Positions 44,169 to 53,505 of a stretch of DNA of 64,000 bases are shown piece after piece. This DNA comes from Lachnospiraceae bacterium (GTDB lineage: Bacteria; Bacillota; Clostridia; Lachnospirales; Lachnospiraceae): positions 1 to 64,000 of the forward strand of contig CAJTGD010000014.1 of the NCBI GenBank assembly GCA_910575475.1, in the 5' to 3' direction. Within the stretch, counting starts at the first letter, position 1; the number at the start of each line of letters is the position of its first letter. The translations under genes and the position numbers were made by a program. The notes beneath the pieces were generated by a model. It did no database searches, was not told the DNA's origin, and worked only from the letters and a program-made list of their open reading frames with translations.

Positions 44169-45800
44169 CTATGCCCCTTCTTTCAGATCCACACAGATCC
44201 GCACATTCGAACACCGGATATCCTTCCGCTCCCCGTTTTCATTCCGGATCCCCGCAAAGGTCACTGTCCCGGCCTTTTCCAGCCGTTCCACCCGAATCCG
44301 CCGGACATCCGCCAGCTCCGGATTTTCCTCGGTCAGCTGCAGCAGCATCTCATTGAGCTGAAATTCCCTCTGCTGGTCCTGGATGAACTGGCTCCGTTCC
44401 TTCCTGAGCACATCCAGCTCCATTTCCCGGTTCTTGATCAGCTCCACCATGATCTCCTTGAAGATCTCCACATTGGGGATCAGACGGTCGCGGATCTCCG
44501 TCTGTTCCCGAACCTGCTCCTCCACCTGTTCCAGGGTGATCTCCCCCTTCTCCGCGCGGACAGCCTGTTCCAGCAGTCCGGTCAGGCTCTGCTCATAGCG
44601 TTTCAGCTTTTCCCTCCGGAGGCGTTCCTGTTCCTGCTCCCATGCTTCCTCGTCAAAATCGATCTGCTCCCGGATATCCTCCTCTGTCTGCCTGCGCACC
44701 GGGCGCTGCAGCTGGAACGCCTTGTTCAGGTTATAGACCTTCTCCGCGTCCTGATTGAACAGGGGCCGCAGAAAATATTCCAGTTCCTCCAGAGCGGCCG
44801 GATTTTCCAGAAGCTTATCATATAATTCTGTCCGCAGGGAAAACCGCCGGATCAGTGACATCCGGGTCAGGTCTTCCAGTTCCTGGGTGTACAATGCTTT
44901 CAGGTCCAAATGGCTTCCCAGGATCTTCTGGTGCTCGTCGATGGTGCGGTTCAGATACCACTCGATCTCCCGCAGATGCCAGAGTTTTTCCTCCTCCTTC
45001 GGGCTGAGCCGCCGGACGTTGATGTTGGTCTCTTCCAGCTCCTGAACGCGGCTTTTTACCATTTCCCGGTAGTTCTGAAATTTTTTCTTGGTATCGTCGA
45101 TGGTCTCCAGATTTTCATGAAGGATCTGCTCATAGTCACGGATCGAATAATTCAATGCATTTCTCCGGATCTTCCCCATGGCCTCCTGGATCTTCTGGAG
45201 CTGGATCCGAAGCAGGTTGAACACGTTCTTGATCTCATCCGCGGCTTTGTCATAGCTCTGCTTTTCCAGGTGCATCTGGAAGATCATCTCGTGGATGGTC
45301 AGCTTCATATTATTCTCGATCTCCAGGGTTGCCAGCAACAGATTGTATCCGTCATCTGTAAGGTAATAAGACGTGCGCTTGAAATCCTGATCCACATAGA
45401 CGATCCGGTTCGCCACGTAGCTGATGTGCATGCTCTGATATGCGTTCTCTTCGAAGTCATAGCCGTCAAAATGCATGACCCTTCCCTCGTTGGAAAGGAT
45501 CACATTGACGATAAAATCCCCCAGTCCGCGGCAGTCCTCGTAGGACATGTCTTTCCGGAAATACTGGACGTTGATCGTGTCGATATAGGCGCCGATATCG
45601 TCCATGGTGCAGTTCTCCTCCTTCAGCGACTGCTCCATGATGTAGAGCATCACGGCGAAGATCAGGTTGAACTGCTCGTCCGTTTTCTGAAATCCGTGCT
45701 GCTTCCAGGTCGTTTTCTGCAGGCTGTTCTGGATCAGGACCGTGTACAGCCCCACATTTTTCATCCTTCTCGGAAAATGCTTTAAAAATTCATACTGCAT
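44169..45800 (-). CDS. jetA: Wadjet-type kleisin JetA (locus 2)
   Basis: 543 residues, MukF-like. The N-terminal winged-helix region (MQYEFLKHFPRRMKNVGLYT; YYLTDDGYNLLLATLEIENN) is followed by a long helical bundle (about 190-300) and a Glu/Gln/Arg-rich coiled coil near 390-480, ending in a beta-rich tail (AGTVTFAGIRNENGERKDIR). GAGGAAG precedes the start. It comes 70 bases after jetD and 62 before jetB. It is longer than, and not clearly similar to, the 450-residue JetA at 5777. Confidence 0.8.
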   Translation of the reverse strand: MQYEFLKHFPRRMKNVGLYTVLIQNSLQKTTWKQHGFQKTDEQFNLIFAVMLYIMEQSLKEENCTMDDIGAYIDTINVQYFRKDMSYEDCRGLGDFIVNVILSNEGRVMHFDGYDFEENAYQSMHISYVANRIVYVDQDFKRTSYYLTDDGYNLLLATLEIENNMKLTIHEMIFQMHLEKQSYDKAADEIKNVFNLLRIQLQKIQEAMGKIRRNALNYSIRDYEQILHENLETIDDTKKKFQNYREMVKSRVQELEETNINVRRLSPKEEEKLWHLREIEWYLNRTIDEHQKILGSHLDLKALYTQELEDLTRMSLIRRFSLRTELYDKLLENPAALEELEYFLRPLFNQDAEKVYNLNKAFQLQRPVRRQTEEDIREQIDFDEEAWEQEQERLRREKLKRYEQSLTGLLEQAVRAEKGEITLEQVEEQVREQTEIRDRLIPNVEIFKEIMVELIKNREMELDVLRKERSQFIQDQQREFQLNEMLLQLTEENPELADVRRIRVERLEKAGTVTFAGIRNENGERKDIRCSNVRICVDLKEGA

Positions 45801-45870
45801 CTGATGCTTCCTCTTTTATGAAAATCAATATTATTCACGGTGTCTTGCCTTTGCGGAAATAAAACGGCGG

Positions 45871-46851
45871 TTAAAAGTCCGAAATATTCAATATTTCCTG
45901 CGGAACGTACTTCCCCTCCACCAGGATCCGGCGCATGGCCCCCGCGCATTCCGGTGTAAAATACGAAAAGAAAACCTCACGGATATTCCGGTTCTGCATT
46001 TCCTTCGTCTCCGGCAGGTCTTCCCTCTGTCCGGCCTTTTTCAGCATGGCCTCATATGCCGGAACGAAGGGGATGATCTCATGGAAATCCCGGCAGAGCT
46101 CCGCCAGGCTTTCATAGATCCCGATCCCCTCGTAGTCCAGGTCCCCGAAATAGAATATCCGGTTCCCCTCCGCCTTCATATAGGGCTCCACACAGAGTTC
46201 AAAGTCCTGAAAGGATCTCCAGATCCTTTTCCCCGCGCCATAGACCAAAGTTTGAATCCGCTCCCCCAGGATCGTTTCATTTCCTTCCTGCAAATGCCGG
46301 CGCATGCTGTAGAAGGTATCTTTATTTTCCAGGATCAGCAGCTTCTGGGGCACGTCCCTGGTGTGGGAATAGTAAGAAAGCGGCTCCGAAGTCCCGTACA
46401 CATTCAGAAAATCCAGTTCCAGCCCGCAGCGCTTCAAAATCTTTTTTCCCTGCTCCCTGGACAGAAATTTTTCCCGGTTCCAGATCTCGAAGCTGCGCTC
46501 ATTGACCGATTCCTGATGCTCCAAAAGCTCCCGCCGTTCTTTCAGATAGGTGTTCAGCAGCAGGATCCATTTCCTGTCCTGCTCGTAGATCGAAAGGTGA
46601 TTTAGATAATAATCCACGGAAAGAAGCGGGACCAGCTGATACATCAGCTCTTCCCGCAGCTCTTCGTAGTTCTTCTGTTCCTCCATAAGCCAGTACTCCC
46701 GGTACAGGGCCGGGGTCTTGCCGTTGGTGCCGGACGCCTTCACCGGACGGATCCTTCCGGAATCCAGCAGGCCGCAGATGCGGCGGCACTGGCCGGCGTA
46801 GTTTTCATTTTGGTATGATCTCAGCAATTGCTCCAGAGAGATTCGCTTCAC
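45871..46851 (-). CDS. jetD: Wadjet nuclease subunit JetD (DUF2220/Toprim)
   Basis: 326 residues. The C-terminal Toprim-like nuclease domain is clear: the catalytic Glu175 in LLILENKDTF and the DxD pair D237/D239 in IFYFGDLDYEGIGIYE. The N-terminal part is a winged-helix/arm domain (IRPVKASGTNGKTPALYREY). In known Wadjet systems JetD, related to topoisomerase VI, cleaves the DNA that the SMC complex has extruded. The start is GTG with AAGGAGG upstream. It is the first gene of its operon, not the last as in the classic JetABCD order. It is the only JetD in the window. Confidence 0.88.
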   Translation of the reverse strand: MKRISLEQLLRSYQNENYAGQCRRICGLLDSGRIRPVKASGTNGKTPALYREYWLMEEQKNYEELREELMYQLVPLLSVDYYLNHLSIYEQDRKWILLLNTYLKERRELLEHQESVNERSFEIWNREKFLSREQGKKILKRCGLELDFLNVYGTSEPLSYYSHTRDVPQKLLILENKDTFYSMRRHLQEGNETILGERIQTLVYGAGKRIWRSFQDFELCVEPYMKAEGNRIFYFGDLDYEGIGIYESLAELCRDFHEIIPFVPAYEAMLKKAGQREDLPETKEMQNRNIREVFFSYFTPECAGAMRRILVEGKYVPQEILNISDF

Positions 46852-46877
46852 CGGCCGCCTCCTTCCCGATCTGCCTC

Positions 46878-46939
46878 AGTGCTCCATCCGGCCGGAACCT
46901 GAAAGCTCATAAGCTTCATTTCCGGCTGGATGGAGCGCT
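46878..46939. promoter_or_regulatory. Long hairpin between diguanylate cyclase and jetD
   Basis: AGTGCTCCATCC-GGCCGGAA and TTCCGGC-TGGATGGAGCGCT pair over about 19 bases with a bulge; the loop holds a smaller AAGCTT/AAGCTT-like stem. No T run follows on either strand. It begins at the cyclase stop codon and ends 27 bases before jetD, so it may be an attenuator, processing site or mobile hairpin. Confidence 0.55.
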
Positions 46940-48302
46940 ACAGCTCATCGTAGAATTTGTATCCGCTCCGGCTGTATTCTTTCACATAGCACAGCGCCCT
47001 GTCCGCCTTCTGATAGGTCGAGTCATCCATCCCGGCAGGGGAGAATGCGATCCCGGTGCTGATCGTCACCTTCGGGAACCCGTCCCTGGTCTTCCCAAGT
47101 TCCGTACCGATGGAAACGAGCTTATTGACAATCGCGTCTTTGAGCTCCGGAGTAATGTCTGTCATGATCACGGCAAATTCATCCCCGCCGATACGCGCGA
47201 TATAGTCGCTGGTTCGGAACTGATCCTGCAGGATCTTTGCCACCTTCTTCAGAACCAAATCTCCGGTATCGCGGCCGTATCCGTCATTGATCTTTCTATA
47301 TTCATCCACATCCATCAAAAGCAGCGCCACCGGGGTCGTACCGGACTTCATGATCTCCCGCAGCCGGTCAAAGGAATCCCGGTTGGAGATTCCGGTGAGC
47401 GTGTCATGCTCGGCCCTGTACCGCAGCAGTTCCTGACTGGTCGCATTGGCCTCGAAAATGTCGTTATAGGTCAGAGCAAGATACCGGAACTCGTAGGAAC
47501 CGACGGCCTCCATCAGCCGGCCTTCTTTGATGCAGCTGATGAAATGCCGCAGCGGCCGCATAACCAGCGCGATGATCATAATGAACACCAGGATATTCAG
47601 TACAAACAGAATGCTGATATACCCTCTCTGCTGTGCGATCATGCTCTGCAGGGAATCCACGCTGACCGACTGTCTCTGCCCTGTCTCCGCCACGATATCA
47701 TCCAGAAACAGGCCGATATCCTCCATGATCCCCGCCTTGGCTTCCTGATAGGTATCGTTGAACACCATGTCCTGCCCCTTGCTGAACATCTCCTCCTCAG
47801 AAAGCTCGCTGTCCTCCGCCGTAAGCTGGATATCCTTTACTTCTCCGGGAAGGTTCTTCTCGGCTACCCCTTTTGCGGAGGAGACCAGCTTCATCGCATA
47901 AAGCTCTCTGGAGATCAATTTGTTGGAATTGAAAAGTGCTGCCTCCAGGTATTCGCTCGCTTTCTGGCTGAAGGAAAACTTGCCGAGCTCGTCCAGAGCC
48001 CTCTCCCGGCGCCTTGTCTCGTTCACTTCCTTCAGATAGGCGTCTATATACTGGAGGTCCGAAGTGACGGCGTACAGCCGCACCTCCTCCGTAAGATAAT
48101 CGGAACCCTCCCGCACAAGCGCCGCATTTTTTTCGCAGGCAATATAGTCGTTGGTCGCGACGATCAGCTCGTCATACCGGAGAGAAACCTGTATCGTCGC
48201 GTAAATGACCAATATATATAATACACATGCCATCAGGATCATCACGCCGTTGATGGTGCGGATCCTGATCCCTTTGACCGTTTTCTGCTTTTCGATTTCC
48301 AT
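46938..48302 (-). CDS. Membrane diguanylate cyclase (GGDEF)
   Basis: 454 residues. Two membrane helices (GVMILMACVLYILVIYATI at about 20-38, and ISILFVLNILVFIMIIALVM at about 226-246) frame an extracytoplasmic helical sensor domain; the C-terminal GGDEF domain has an intact RIGGDEFAVIM and an upstream product-inhibition site RTSD. It makes c-di-GMP; the PilZ protein at 15.5 kb is a possible receptor. AAGGGGG precedes the start. It lies 86 bases before jetD on the same strand with a hairpin between. Confidence 0.93.
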   Translation of the reverse strand: MEIEKQKTVKGIRIRTINGVMILMACVLYILVIYATIQVSLRYDELIVATNDYIACEKNAALVREGSDYLTEEVRLYAVTSDLQYIDAYLKEVNETRRRERALDELGKFSFSQKASEYLEAALFNSNKLISRELYAMKLVSSAKGVAEKNLPGEVKDIQLTAEDSELSEEEMFSKGQDMVFNDTYQEAKAGIMEDIGLFLDDIVAETGQRQSVSVDSLQSMIAQQRGYISILFVLNILVFIMIIALVMRPLRHFISCIKEGRLMEAVGSYEFRYLALTYNDIFEANATSQELLRYRAEHDTLTGISNRDSFDRLREIMKSGTTPVALLLMDVDEYRKINDGYGRDTGDLVLKKVAKILQDQFRTSDYIARIGGDEFAVIMTDITPELKDAIVNKLVSIGTELGKTRDGFPKVTISTGIAFSPAGMDDSTYQKADRALCYVKEYSRSGYKFYDEL

Positions 48303-48401
48303 AGAATATCCCCCTTTGTTTACTGCTGATCCTGATCTGCTTCTGTTTTTGGCCTGACAGCTTTACAGCATGTACAGCAGCAATCGTAGAAAACTATTTT
48401 A

Positions 48402-48600
48402 TTATACCAGATATTTTGGGAAAATGCGAAAAATTTTCGTAGAAACTTCAATTCCTTTCAGCAGGCGGCGCACGATCATCAGCTCTGTTCCCTTTTCCTT
48501 TATTGCAGCTTCCATATCAGAGGTTAATGCCGCGTCAGTAATGATCATGTCAACATCCTCTAATTTACAGATTTTTACCAGGCTGCCCTTCCCAAACTTG
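48402..48600 (-). pseudogene. C-terminal remnant of a DeoR-family regulator
   Basis: The minus strand reads SKFGKGSLVKICKLEDVDMI and ITDAALTSDMEAAIKEKGTE, then LMIV, the end of the ligand domain of DeoR-type regulators. Everything before it, including the helix-turn-helix, is missing; the longer open frame to 49010 is out-of-sense sequence opposite other fragments. Confidence 0.7.
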
Positions 48601-48985
48601 CTAAAGGCGATCCGGCTGCTTGGAGATGAAAAAAACCAGGGCAGAATGTTTGGATTTCTGGAAATAGGACGGGGGATTGTAGATGTGATCGTAGCTTCCG
48701 GCGCACTTACCGTATTTCGTCTTATGGGCGAAGATGCCGCGGCGCTCAGAGGAGGGCTGATCTTCTTATCGGTCGTTACCGCTTCAGCCGGGGTGTCTGC
48801 CTGATCTTCGTTCCAAACGATGAAAAGCGTGTAGGTGAAAATGGAAAGGAAGTAAACAAGGCACAGGCAGCCTTCAGCGGAATGATCCAGGCGGTCAAAA
48901 ATATAGATATCTGGGCGGTCGGCATGTATGGAATCGCAAATCAGTATGGACTGAAAATGATCGGCGGGCCGATCGGCGCAGCTTG
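48597..48985 (+). pseudogene. MFS transporter fragment with frameshift and deletion
   Basis: The + strand reads LLKAIRLLGDEKNQGRMFGF and LEIGRGIVDVIVASGALTVF, then after 48795 in another frame CLIFVPNDEKRVGENGKEVN, IDIWAVGMYGIANQYGLKMI, GGPIG. This is the middle of a sugar-type MFS permease. The N-terminal part is absent, one frame change is needed near 48795, and the helices between MYGI and NQYG are deleted. Confidence 0.75.
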
Positions 48986-49345
48986 TACCCTGGGCTTCGG
49001 TTATGATCAATCTGATCAGAGACTACAATCTGGATCCCGAATGGGGAACCCTAGAAAGCGCAGATGCACAGCATTTGCAAAGGGTAAAAGCGCTTCTTGA
49101 CAACTACAATATGTATGCGGAATTCGCCACAAAGGGGCTGGATTATGAACATCTGCTCAAGGTGATCAAGGTTGCTGATCATCTCGGCGTTGATATCATT
49201 CGGACCTATATCCCGATCACTTTGAACAGCATCGAGGAGCGCAGAACAGGCGGCGAAGGAAAATATGATCTCGGTAAGATCCGTCTTGATTTTGACCCGG
49301 CTGTATTTGATGAGGCAGTTGTTTCTCTGCAGCAGATCATACCCG
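48986..49345 (+). pseudogene. Fragment of a TIM-barrel sugar-phosphate isomerase/epimerase
   Basis: Reads INLIRDYNLDPEWGTLESAD, YAEFATKGLDYEHLLKVIKV and LGVDIIRTYIPITLNS, part of an AP-endonuclease-2-type sugar isomerase barrel. The start and the C-terminal metal-binding half are missing; it is joined at both ends to unrelated gene fragments (MFS, symporter). Confidence 0.65.
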
Positions 49346-49379
49346 TACTGAAAAAAACGCTCTGGGAACCCATCCGCTG

Positions 49380-50423
49380 CAGCAAAAAAATCCCGAGGAC
49401 GGCGATAAGGTTTCCTCCTTCCAGGCACTATGCATGGCAGTAGCCTCCTGCGTCGGCAGCGGAAATATCGTGGGTGTTTCTACTGCGGTTCTCGTAGGCG
49501 GTCTGGGTGCGATATTCTGGATGTGGGCTACCGCATTATGCGCCTGGTTTATGATCCTTCAGATCATAGGCGGGAACTTTATCCAATCCAATACCGTAAG
49601 CGGTGTCCTGAAAGAAAATTTTGGTATGCCGCAAACGGTATCCGGAATTCTTCTTGTGATCACAATCTTTATCGTCGCCCTCGGCGGTTTGAAGCGGCTT
49701 GCACATGTTACGCAGAAGCTTGTACCGATAATGGCCTGCATTTACGTAGTCGGAGGAATCTTTATCATCCTTGCAAATATCACCGCGGTTCCTGGAGTGC
49801 TCAGAGAAATTTTCCTCGGCGCCTTCGGGCTGCCCGCCGTGTCAGGAGGAATTACAGGAAGTATGATCGCAGCCATGCAAAACGGCGTTGCAAGGGGGCT
49901 TTATTCTCATGAAGCCGGAGAATGCTCCGCGCCCGTCATTCATTCGACCGCAAACGTAAACCACCCGGTTGAACAGGGGATCGTCGGAGTGACAGAAGTA
50001 TTTCTGGACACTTTTATCATATGTACTATTACGGGATTGGTACTTGGCGTCACGGGCGTTCTTGACTCCGGTGCTCCTGGAAATGTTCTCGTAATCTACG
50101 CTTTTGCCAATGTGTGGGAACCACTGCGTTATATCGTTGCTGTCAGTCTTTTGCTCTTTTGTATTTCTACACTTATGAGTCAGTGGTACTTTGGATTTGT
50201 AGGACTTAATTATCTGTTCCGAAAATCTGCTGCTGAAAAGTTTAAATATATTTTCCCGTGCTTCTGCATGATCGGAGCACTCACAGAAATAGAATTCGTA
50301 TGGACCTTACAGGACATTGCGCTGGGATTATTAACAATTCCAAATCTTGTCGCTATGATCGTGCTATTTCCAAAGGTAAGAAAAGCGTCAAAAGACTTTT
50401 TTTCCAGCCAGCGCCTCCTCTGA
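49380..50423 (+). pseudogene. Sodium:alanine symporter (AGCS) with deletions
   Basis: From 49380 the sense is QQKNPEDGDKVSSFQALCMA, VASCVGSGNIVGVSTAVLVG, and the rest is the AGCS family to the natural C terminus. The first helices are gone. After GGLGAIFWMW the sequence jumps to MILQIIGGNFIQSNTVSGVL, so about 60-70 residues including the GGPMYY motif are deleted. The remaining 329 codons from ATG 49434 are open, but no functional carrier is expected. Confidence 0.8.
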
Positions 50424-50507
50424 TTCCTTTTACTTGCGCCGGACTTCATCCAATGGTATGATAGGAATGTATTTTTTCAAAAACCAGAGGAATGGAGATC
50501 AAACAGT

Positions 50508-52355
50508 TTGCGTACAAGAAAACAGATTCGAAAAGATTTAAAGGCACGCGCCAAAAAAGTATTAAAAAAGCACTACCGCCTGTTCCTGCTGCTCTGTGTC
50601 ATATCATCCATACTCGGCGGACAGTCCGTCATGTCGGGATCCGGTATGAATATCCAGGAAGCGGATGTATCACAGGCAAGCGTTACATTTACCAACACCA
50701 TCATCAATTCCTTCCTGAATTATACCATGGAGATCGCGGAGGACAACTTTGCGGATCAAAAGCAGCAGGTCCGAGAAACGGAAAAGCGGTATGTGGAGGA
50801 TTCGCTGGTCAATCCGGGCGCTGCCCTTGGGCGGAGCCGCGGCGTATTTGCTTCTGTTGTCAATAAGCTGTCCTCCGGAGCGTATCTTCTGACCCTGACG
50901 GTGGGCATCCGCTCCCTGGCCGGAACCGACAGCGGCGCCATTGTGATCATGCTTCTGGGAGCGCTTCTCCTGGTGTTCCTGATCCAGATCTTTGTGGTCG
51001 GAGTGTACCGGACCGTGATGCTGCGGATGTTTCTGGAGGGCCGCTGCTATGAAAAGGTGCCGGCCCAGCGGGTGTGGTTTCTGCTGCGGGTGAAAAAATG
51101 GTGCCACGTGGGAATCGCGCATTTTGTGACGGGCCTTTTGAACACCCTCTGGTCTCTGACCATCGTGGGCGGCATCATCAAGACTTATTCCTATTATCTG
51201 GTGCCCTGTATCCTGGCGGAAAATCCGGGCATCCGGACCATGGATGCCATCACCCTGTCGCGGAAGCTGATGCACGGCCATAAGTGGGAATGCTTTGTGC
51301 TGGAGCTCTCCCTCCTTGGCTGGGAAATGCTCGGGATCCTGACCTTCGGCCTTTCCAATATCTTCTTTACCGTTCCGTATAAGACCGCGGTGCTGGCAGA
51401 ATACTATGCAGAGCTCCGCCGCCTGGGCTGTGAGCGCGAGATTGAGCGGACAGAGCTTTTGAATGATACATATTTATTTGAAAATGCGGATCCTCTGATG
51501 CTGGAATTTACTTATTCCGATGTGTATGAGGAGTACGGCAGAAAATTGCCGGAGGCCGCGAAGCTGGGAGGCATTCAGAGAGTTTTGGCAGATGTGTTCG
51601 GAGTCACGTTCCGGCGGAACAAAGCGATCGAGGTACTGGAGGAGGAGCAGAGTCTCCGCTTCCAGCTGGAATACGACAAAAAGGCGGCGGAAGGGCTGGT
51701 ATATCCCACCAGGCTGTACCCCATCCCGGAGCATAAAAAACGGAAATGGATCGCCAGTCAGAATTATCTCCGGTACTATTCCATCTGGTCCGTGATCCTG
51801 ATCTTTTTCACGCTGTCCTTTGCCGGATGGCTGTGGGAGGTGAGCCTTCACCTGATCACGGACGGAGAATTTGCCAACCGCGGAGTCATGCACGGACCCT
51901 GGCTTCCGATCTATGGATGCGGAAGCGTCATGATCCTGCTGCTGTTAAATAAATTCCGCAGAAAGCCGGCAGCGGAATTTGTCCTTGCCATCATCCTCTG
52001 CGGATGCGTGGAATATTTTACGTCCCTTTTCCTGGAATCCCTCCACGGCGGTACAAGATGGTGGGATTATACCGGGTACTTCCTCAATCTGCACGGCAGG
52101 ATCTGCGCGGAAGGGCTGCTCACCTTCGGCATCGGCGGCATGGCGGTGGTGTATGTGCTGGTGCCCTTCCTGGACGGAGTATTCCGGAAGCTTCCCGCCA
52201 GAACCCTGATGGTGACCGCATGTATCCTGGTGGCGGTCTTTGCGGCGGATCAGCTGTATTCGGTGAAATATCCCAATGAAGGGAAGGGGATCACGGATTT
52301 TCAGGAGGTAACGGTGGGGAAAGGAACGTTTGCCGGAAGGCAGATTGTTATGTAA
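50508..52355 (+). CDS. DUF975-like and CmpB-domain membrane protein
   Basis: 615 residues in two parts. Residues 1-300 resemble the DUF975 family (RTRKQIRKDLKARAKKVLKK start; SYYLVPCILAENPGIRTMDA; several membrane helices). Residues 415-590 match the putative ABC permease CmpB domain (FAGWLWEVSLHLITDGEFAN; RGVMHGPWLPIYGCGSVMIL; RWWDYTGYFLNLHGRICAEG). The fusion is known in Lachnospiraceae but its function is not. The start is TTG with GGAG upstream. Single-gene unit ended by the terminator at 52371. Confidence 0.8.
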   Translation: MRTRKQIRKDLKARAKKVLKKHYRLFLLLCVISSILGGQSVMSGSGMNIQEADVSQASVTFTNTIINSFLNYTMEIAEDNFADQKQQVRETEKRYVEDSLVNPGAALGRSRGVFASVVNKLSSGAYLLTLTVGIRSLAGTDSGAIVIMLLGALLLVFLIQIFVVGVYRTVMLRMFLEGRCYEKVPAQRVWFLLRVKKWCHVGIAHFVTGLLNTLWSLTIVGGIIKTYSYYLVPCILAENPGIRTMDAITLSRKLMHGHKWECFVLELSLLGWEMLGILTFGLSNIFFTVPYKTAVLAEYYAELRRLGCEREIERTELLNDTYLFENADPLMLEFTYSDVYEEYGRKLPEAAKLGGIQRVLADVFGVTFRRNKAIEVLEEEQSLRFQLEYDKKAAEGLVYPTRLYPIPEHKKRKWIASQNYLRYYSIWSVILIFFTLSFAGWLWEVSLHLITDGEFANRGVMHGPWLPIYGCGSVMILLLLNKFRRKPAAEFVLAIILCGCVEYFTSLFLESLHGGTRWWDYTGYFLNLHGRICAEGLLTFGIGGMAVVYVLVPFLDGVFRKLPARTLMVTACILVAVFAADQLYSVKYPNEGKGITDFQEVTVGKGTFAGRQIVM

Positions 52356-52361
52356 TGTATT

Positions 52362-52616
52362 TCACTGGAACAGGGCTGTCATCCGACAGCCCTGCTTTCT
52401 ATTTAAGCGCAGGATATCCAGCCCGGCCATATCCAGCTCATAGATGTTCGCATAGCCGTCATTCGCCCTGGAGCATGCCCATTCCTTTGCAAGCTCTATG
52501 CTTTCCGTACAATAAAATCCCCGGCCATAATCATTTGTAGTCTTTCCCTTTCCAAACTCCGGTTTTTCAATGATATTTTCCGAGCCATGACAGATTCTGA
52601 TCATATTTGTATCCAT
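52362..52616 (-). pseudogene. DUF3990-type gene, C-terminally truncated
   Basis: 84 codons with a good GGGGAG site. IRICHGSENIIEKPEFGKGK and DYGRGFYCTESIELAKEWAC mark the start of DUF3990 proteins, which resemble ADP-ribosyltransferase folds. Members are about twice as long; here the frame ends in the neighbouring terminator stem (RKQGCRMTALFQ), so the second half is lost. Confidence 0.65.
52371..52400 (+). terminator. Intrinsic terminator of the CmpB-domain gene
   Basis: CAGGGCTGTC and GACAGCCCTG pair around a 4-base loop, followed by CTTTCTATTT, 16 bases after the stop. Confidence 0.85.
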
Positions 52617-52768
52617 AACGTCTCCCCTAAAAAATTTTTATCTGTGCGGTTTTTGCGAATGGATAAGTGGGCTGGATGCTCTAAAGAGCCGTAATCATGG
52701 TGGCAGCGTTTTTGACTGCCGCCATGCACGTTTCACAGAGTCCTCGCCCCGAAAACAGGATCGGCCGT

Positions 52769-53146
52769 TTAGTCCTCCTCTTCATATAAAAGCGTGATCA
52801 GATTCAGCAATTTATCGAGTGTGATCCCGCTTACCCGGGCAATCTCTATTGCTTCTGAAAACTTTTCTTCAATTTTCTTCTGCTGTTCTTCCAGATAAAA
52901 ATCCTGATTCTGCGCCGATACATAGCATCCTTTTCCGGCCGTGGTCTCAATAAAGCCGTCCTCCTGCAGCGTGGAATATGCTTTTTGGACAGTCAAAATG
53001 CTGATATGCAGAGATTTTGCCATCGCCCGCACAGAAGGGATCGCTTCGCCGGCCTTCAATTCCCCGCTCATAATTGCCGATTTGATCTGTGTGGCAATCT
53101 GCTCGTATAAGGGGCGGCTTGCCTTATTGCTCACTACAATCTCCAA
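52769..53146 (-). CDS. GntR-family regulator, YtrA type
   Basis: 125 residues: a GntR winged helix (PLYEQIATQIKSAIMSGELK; GEAIPSVRAMAKSLHISILT; VQKAYSTLQEDGFIETTAGK) and the short YtrA-type C-terminal tail. Two starts are possible: TTG at 53146, or GTG at 53134, which has GGAG six bases before it and gives the usual N terminus. YtrA proteins normally control an ABC exporter encoded next to them; none is present here. Whether its target was lost or lies elsewhere is unknown. Confidence 0.88.
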   Translation of the reverse strand: MEIVVSNKASRPLYEQIATQIKSAIMSGELKAGEAIPSVRAMAKSLHISILTVQKAYSTLQEDGFIETTAGKGCYVSAQNQDFYLEEQQKKIEEKFSEAIEIARVSGITLDKLLNLITLLYEEED

Positions 53147-53363
53147 ATCCTCACCGCCATTCTGTTTTATGGTGTGTTGTCAACGTAAGCACAGTATAAG
53201 ACATAAGAACTTTCTTGTCAATAGCGGTGCAGGCTACGCGGCTCAAGAAGCGCACATTCTTGTTACATGTCACACCCCGGCCAGTAACATATTCTTTTTA
53301 AACCGTCTTTGCTCCTGTCATATACTTGCCGGAGAGCCGCTTTTTTCGTATACTTTATAAAAC

Positions 53364-53397
53364 GGCCGAATGGCATAATGGGATGCCCTTGGGTATA
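53364..53397 (+). repeat. 35-bp intergenic repeat, copy 3
   Basis: Third copy of the family at 16228 and 19146, with one base deleted. As in copy 1, GTATAC lies about 15 bases to the left, supporting a longer element with short terminal inverted repeats. The rest of the 358-base gap between 53147 and 53505 shows no gene. Confidence 0.65.
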
Positions 53398-53505
53398 CTT
53401 TTGCACACAGGTAAACATCTGCTTTTCCATTTTCGAAGAAGCAGGCTAATGGATTCTATGAGCATGCTCGAGAGTGCTCGCTATTGATGGGAGGTTATTC
53501 GAAAA

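Noticed and set aside
46815-48221. 468-codon plus-strand frame opposite the diguanylate cyclase
   Set aside because: The minus strand encodes an intact GGDEF protein; the plus frame has no recognisable domain.
48402-49010. 202-codon minus-strand frame as one protein
   Set aside because: Only its last 65 or so codons make sense (DeoR remnant); the rest is opposite MFS fragments that read clearly on the plus strand.
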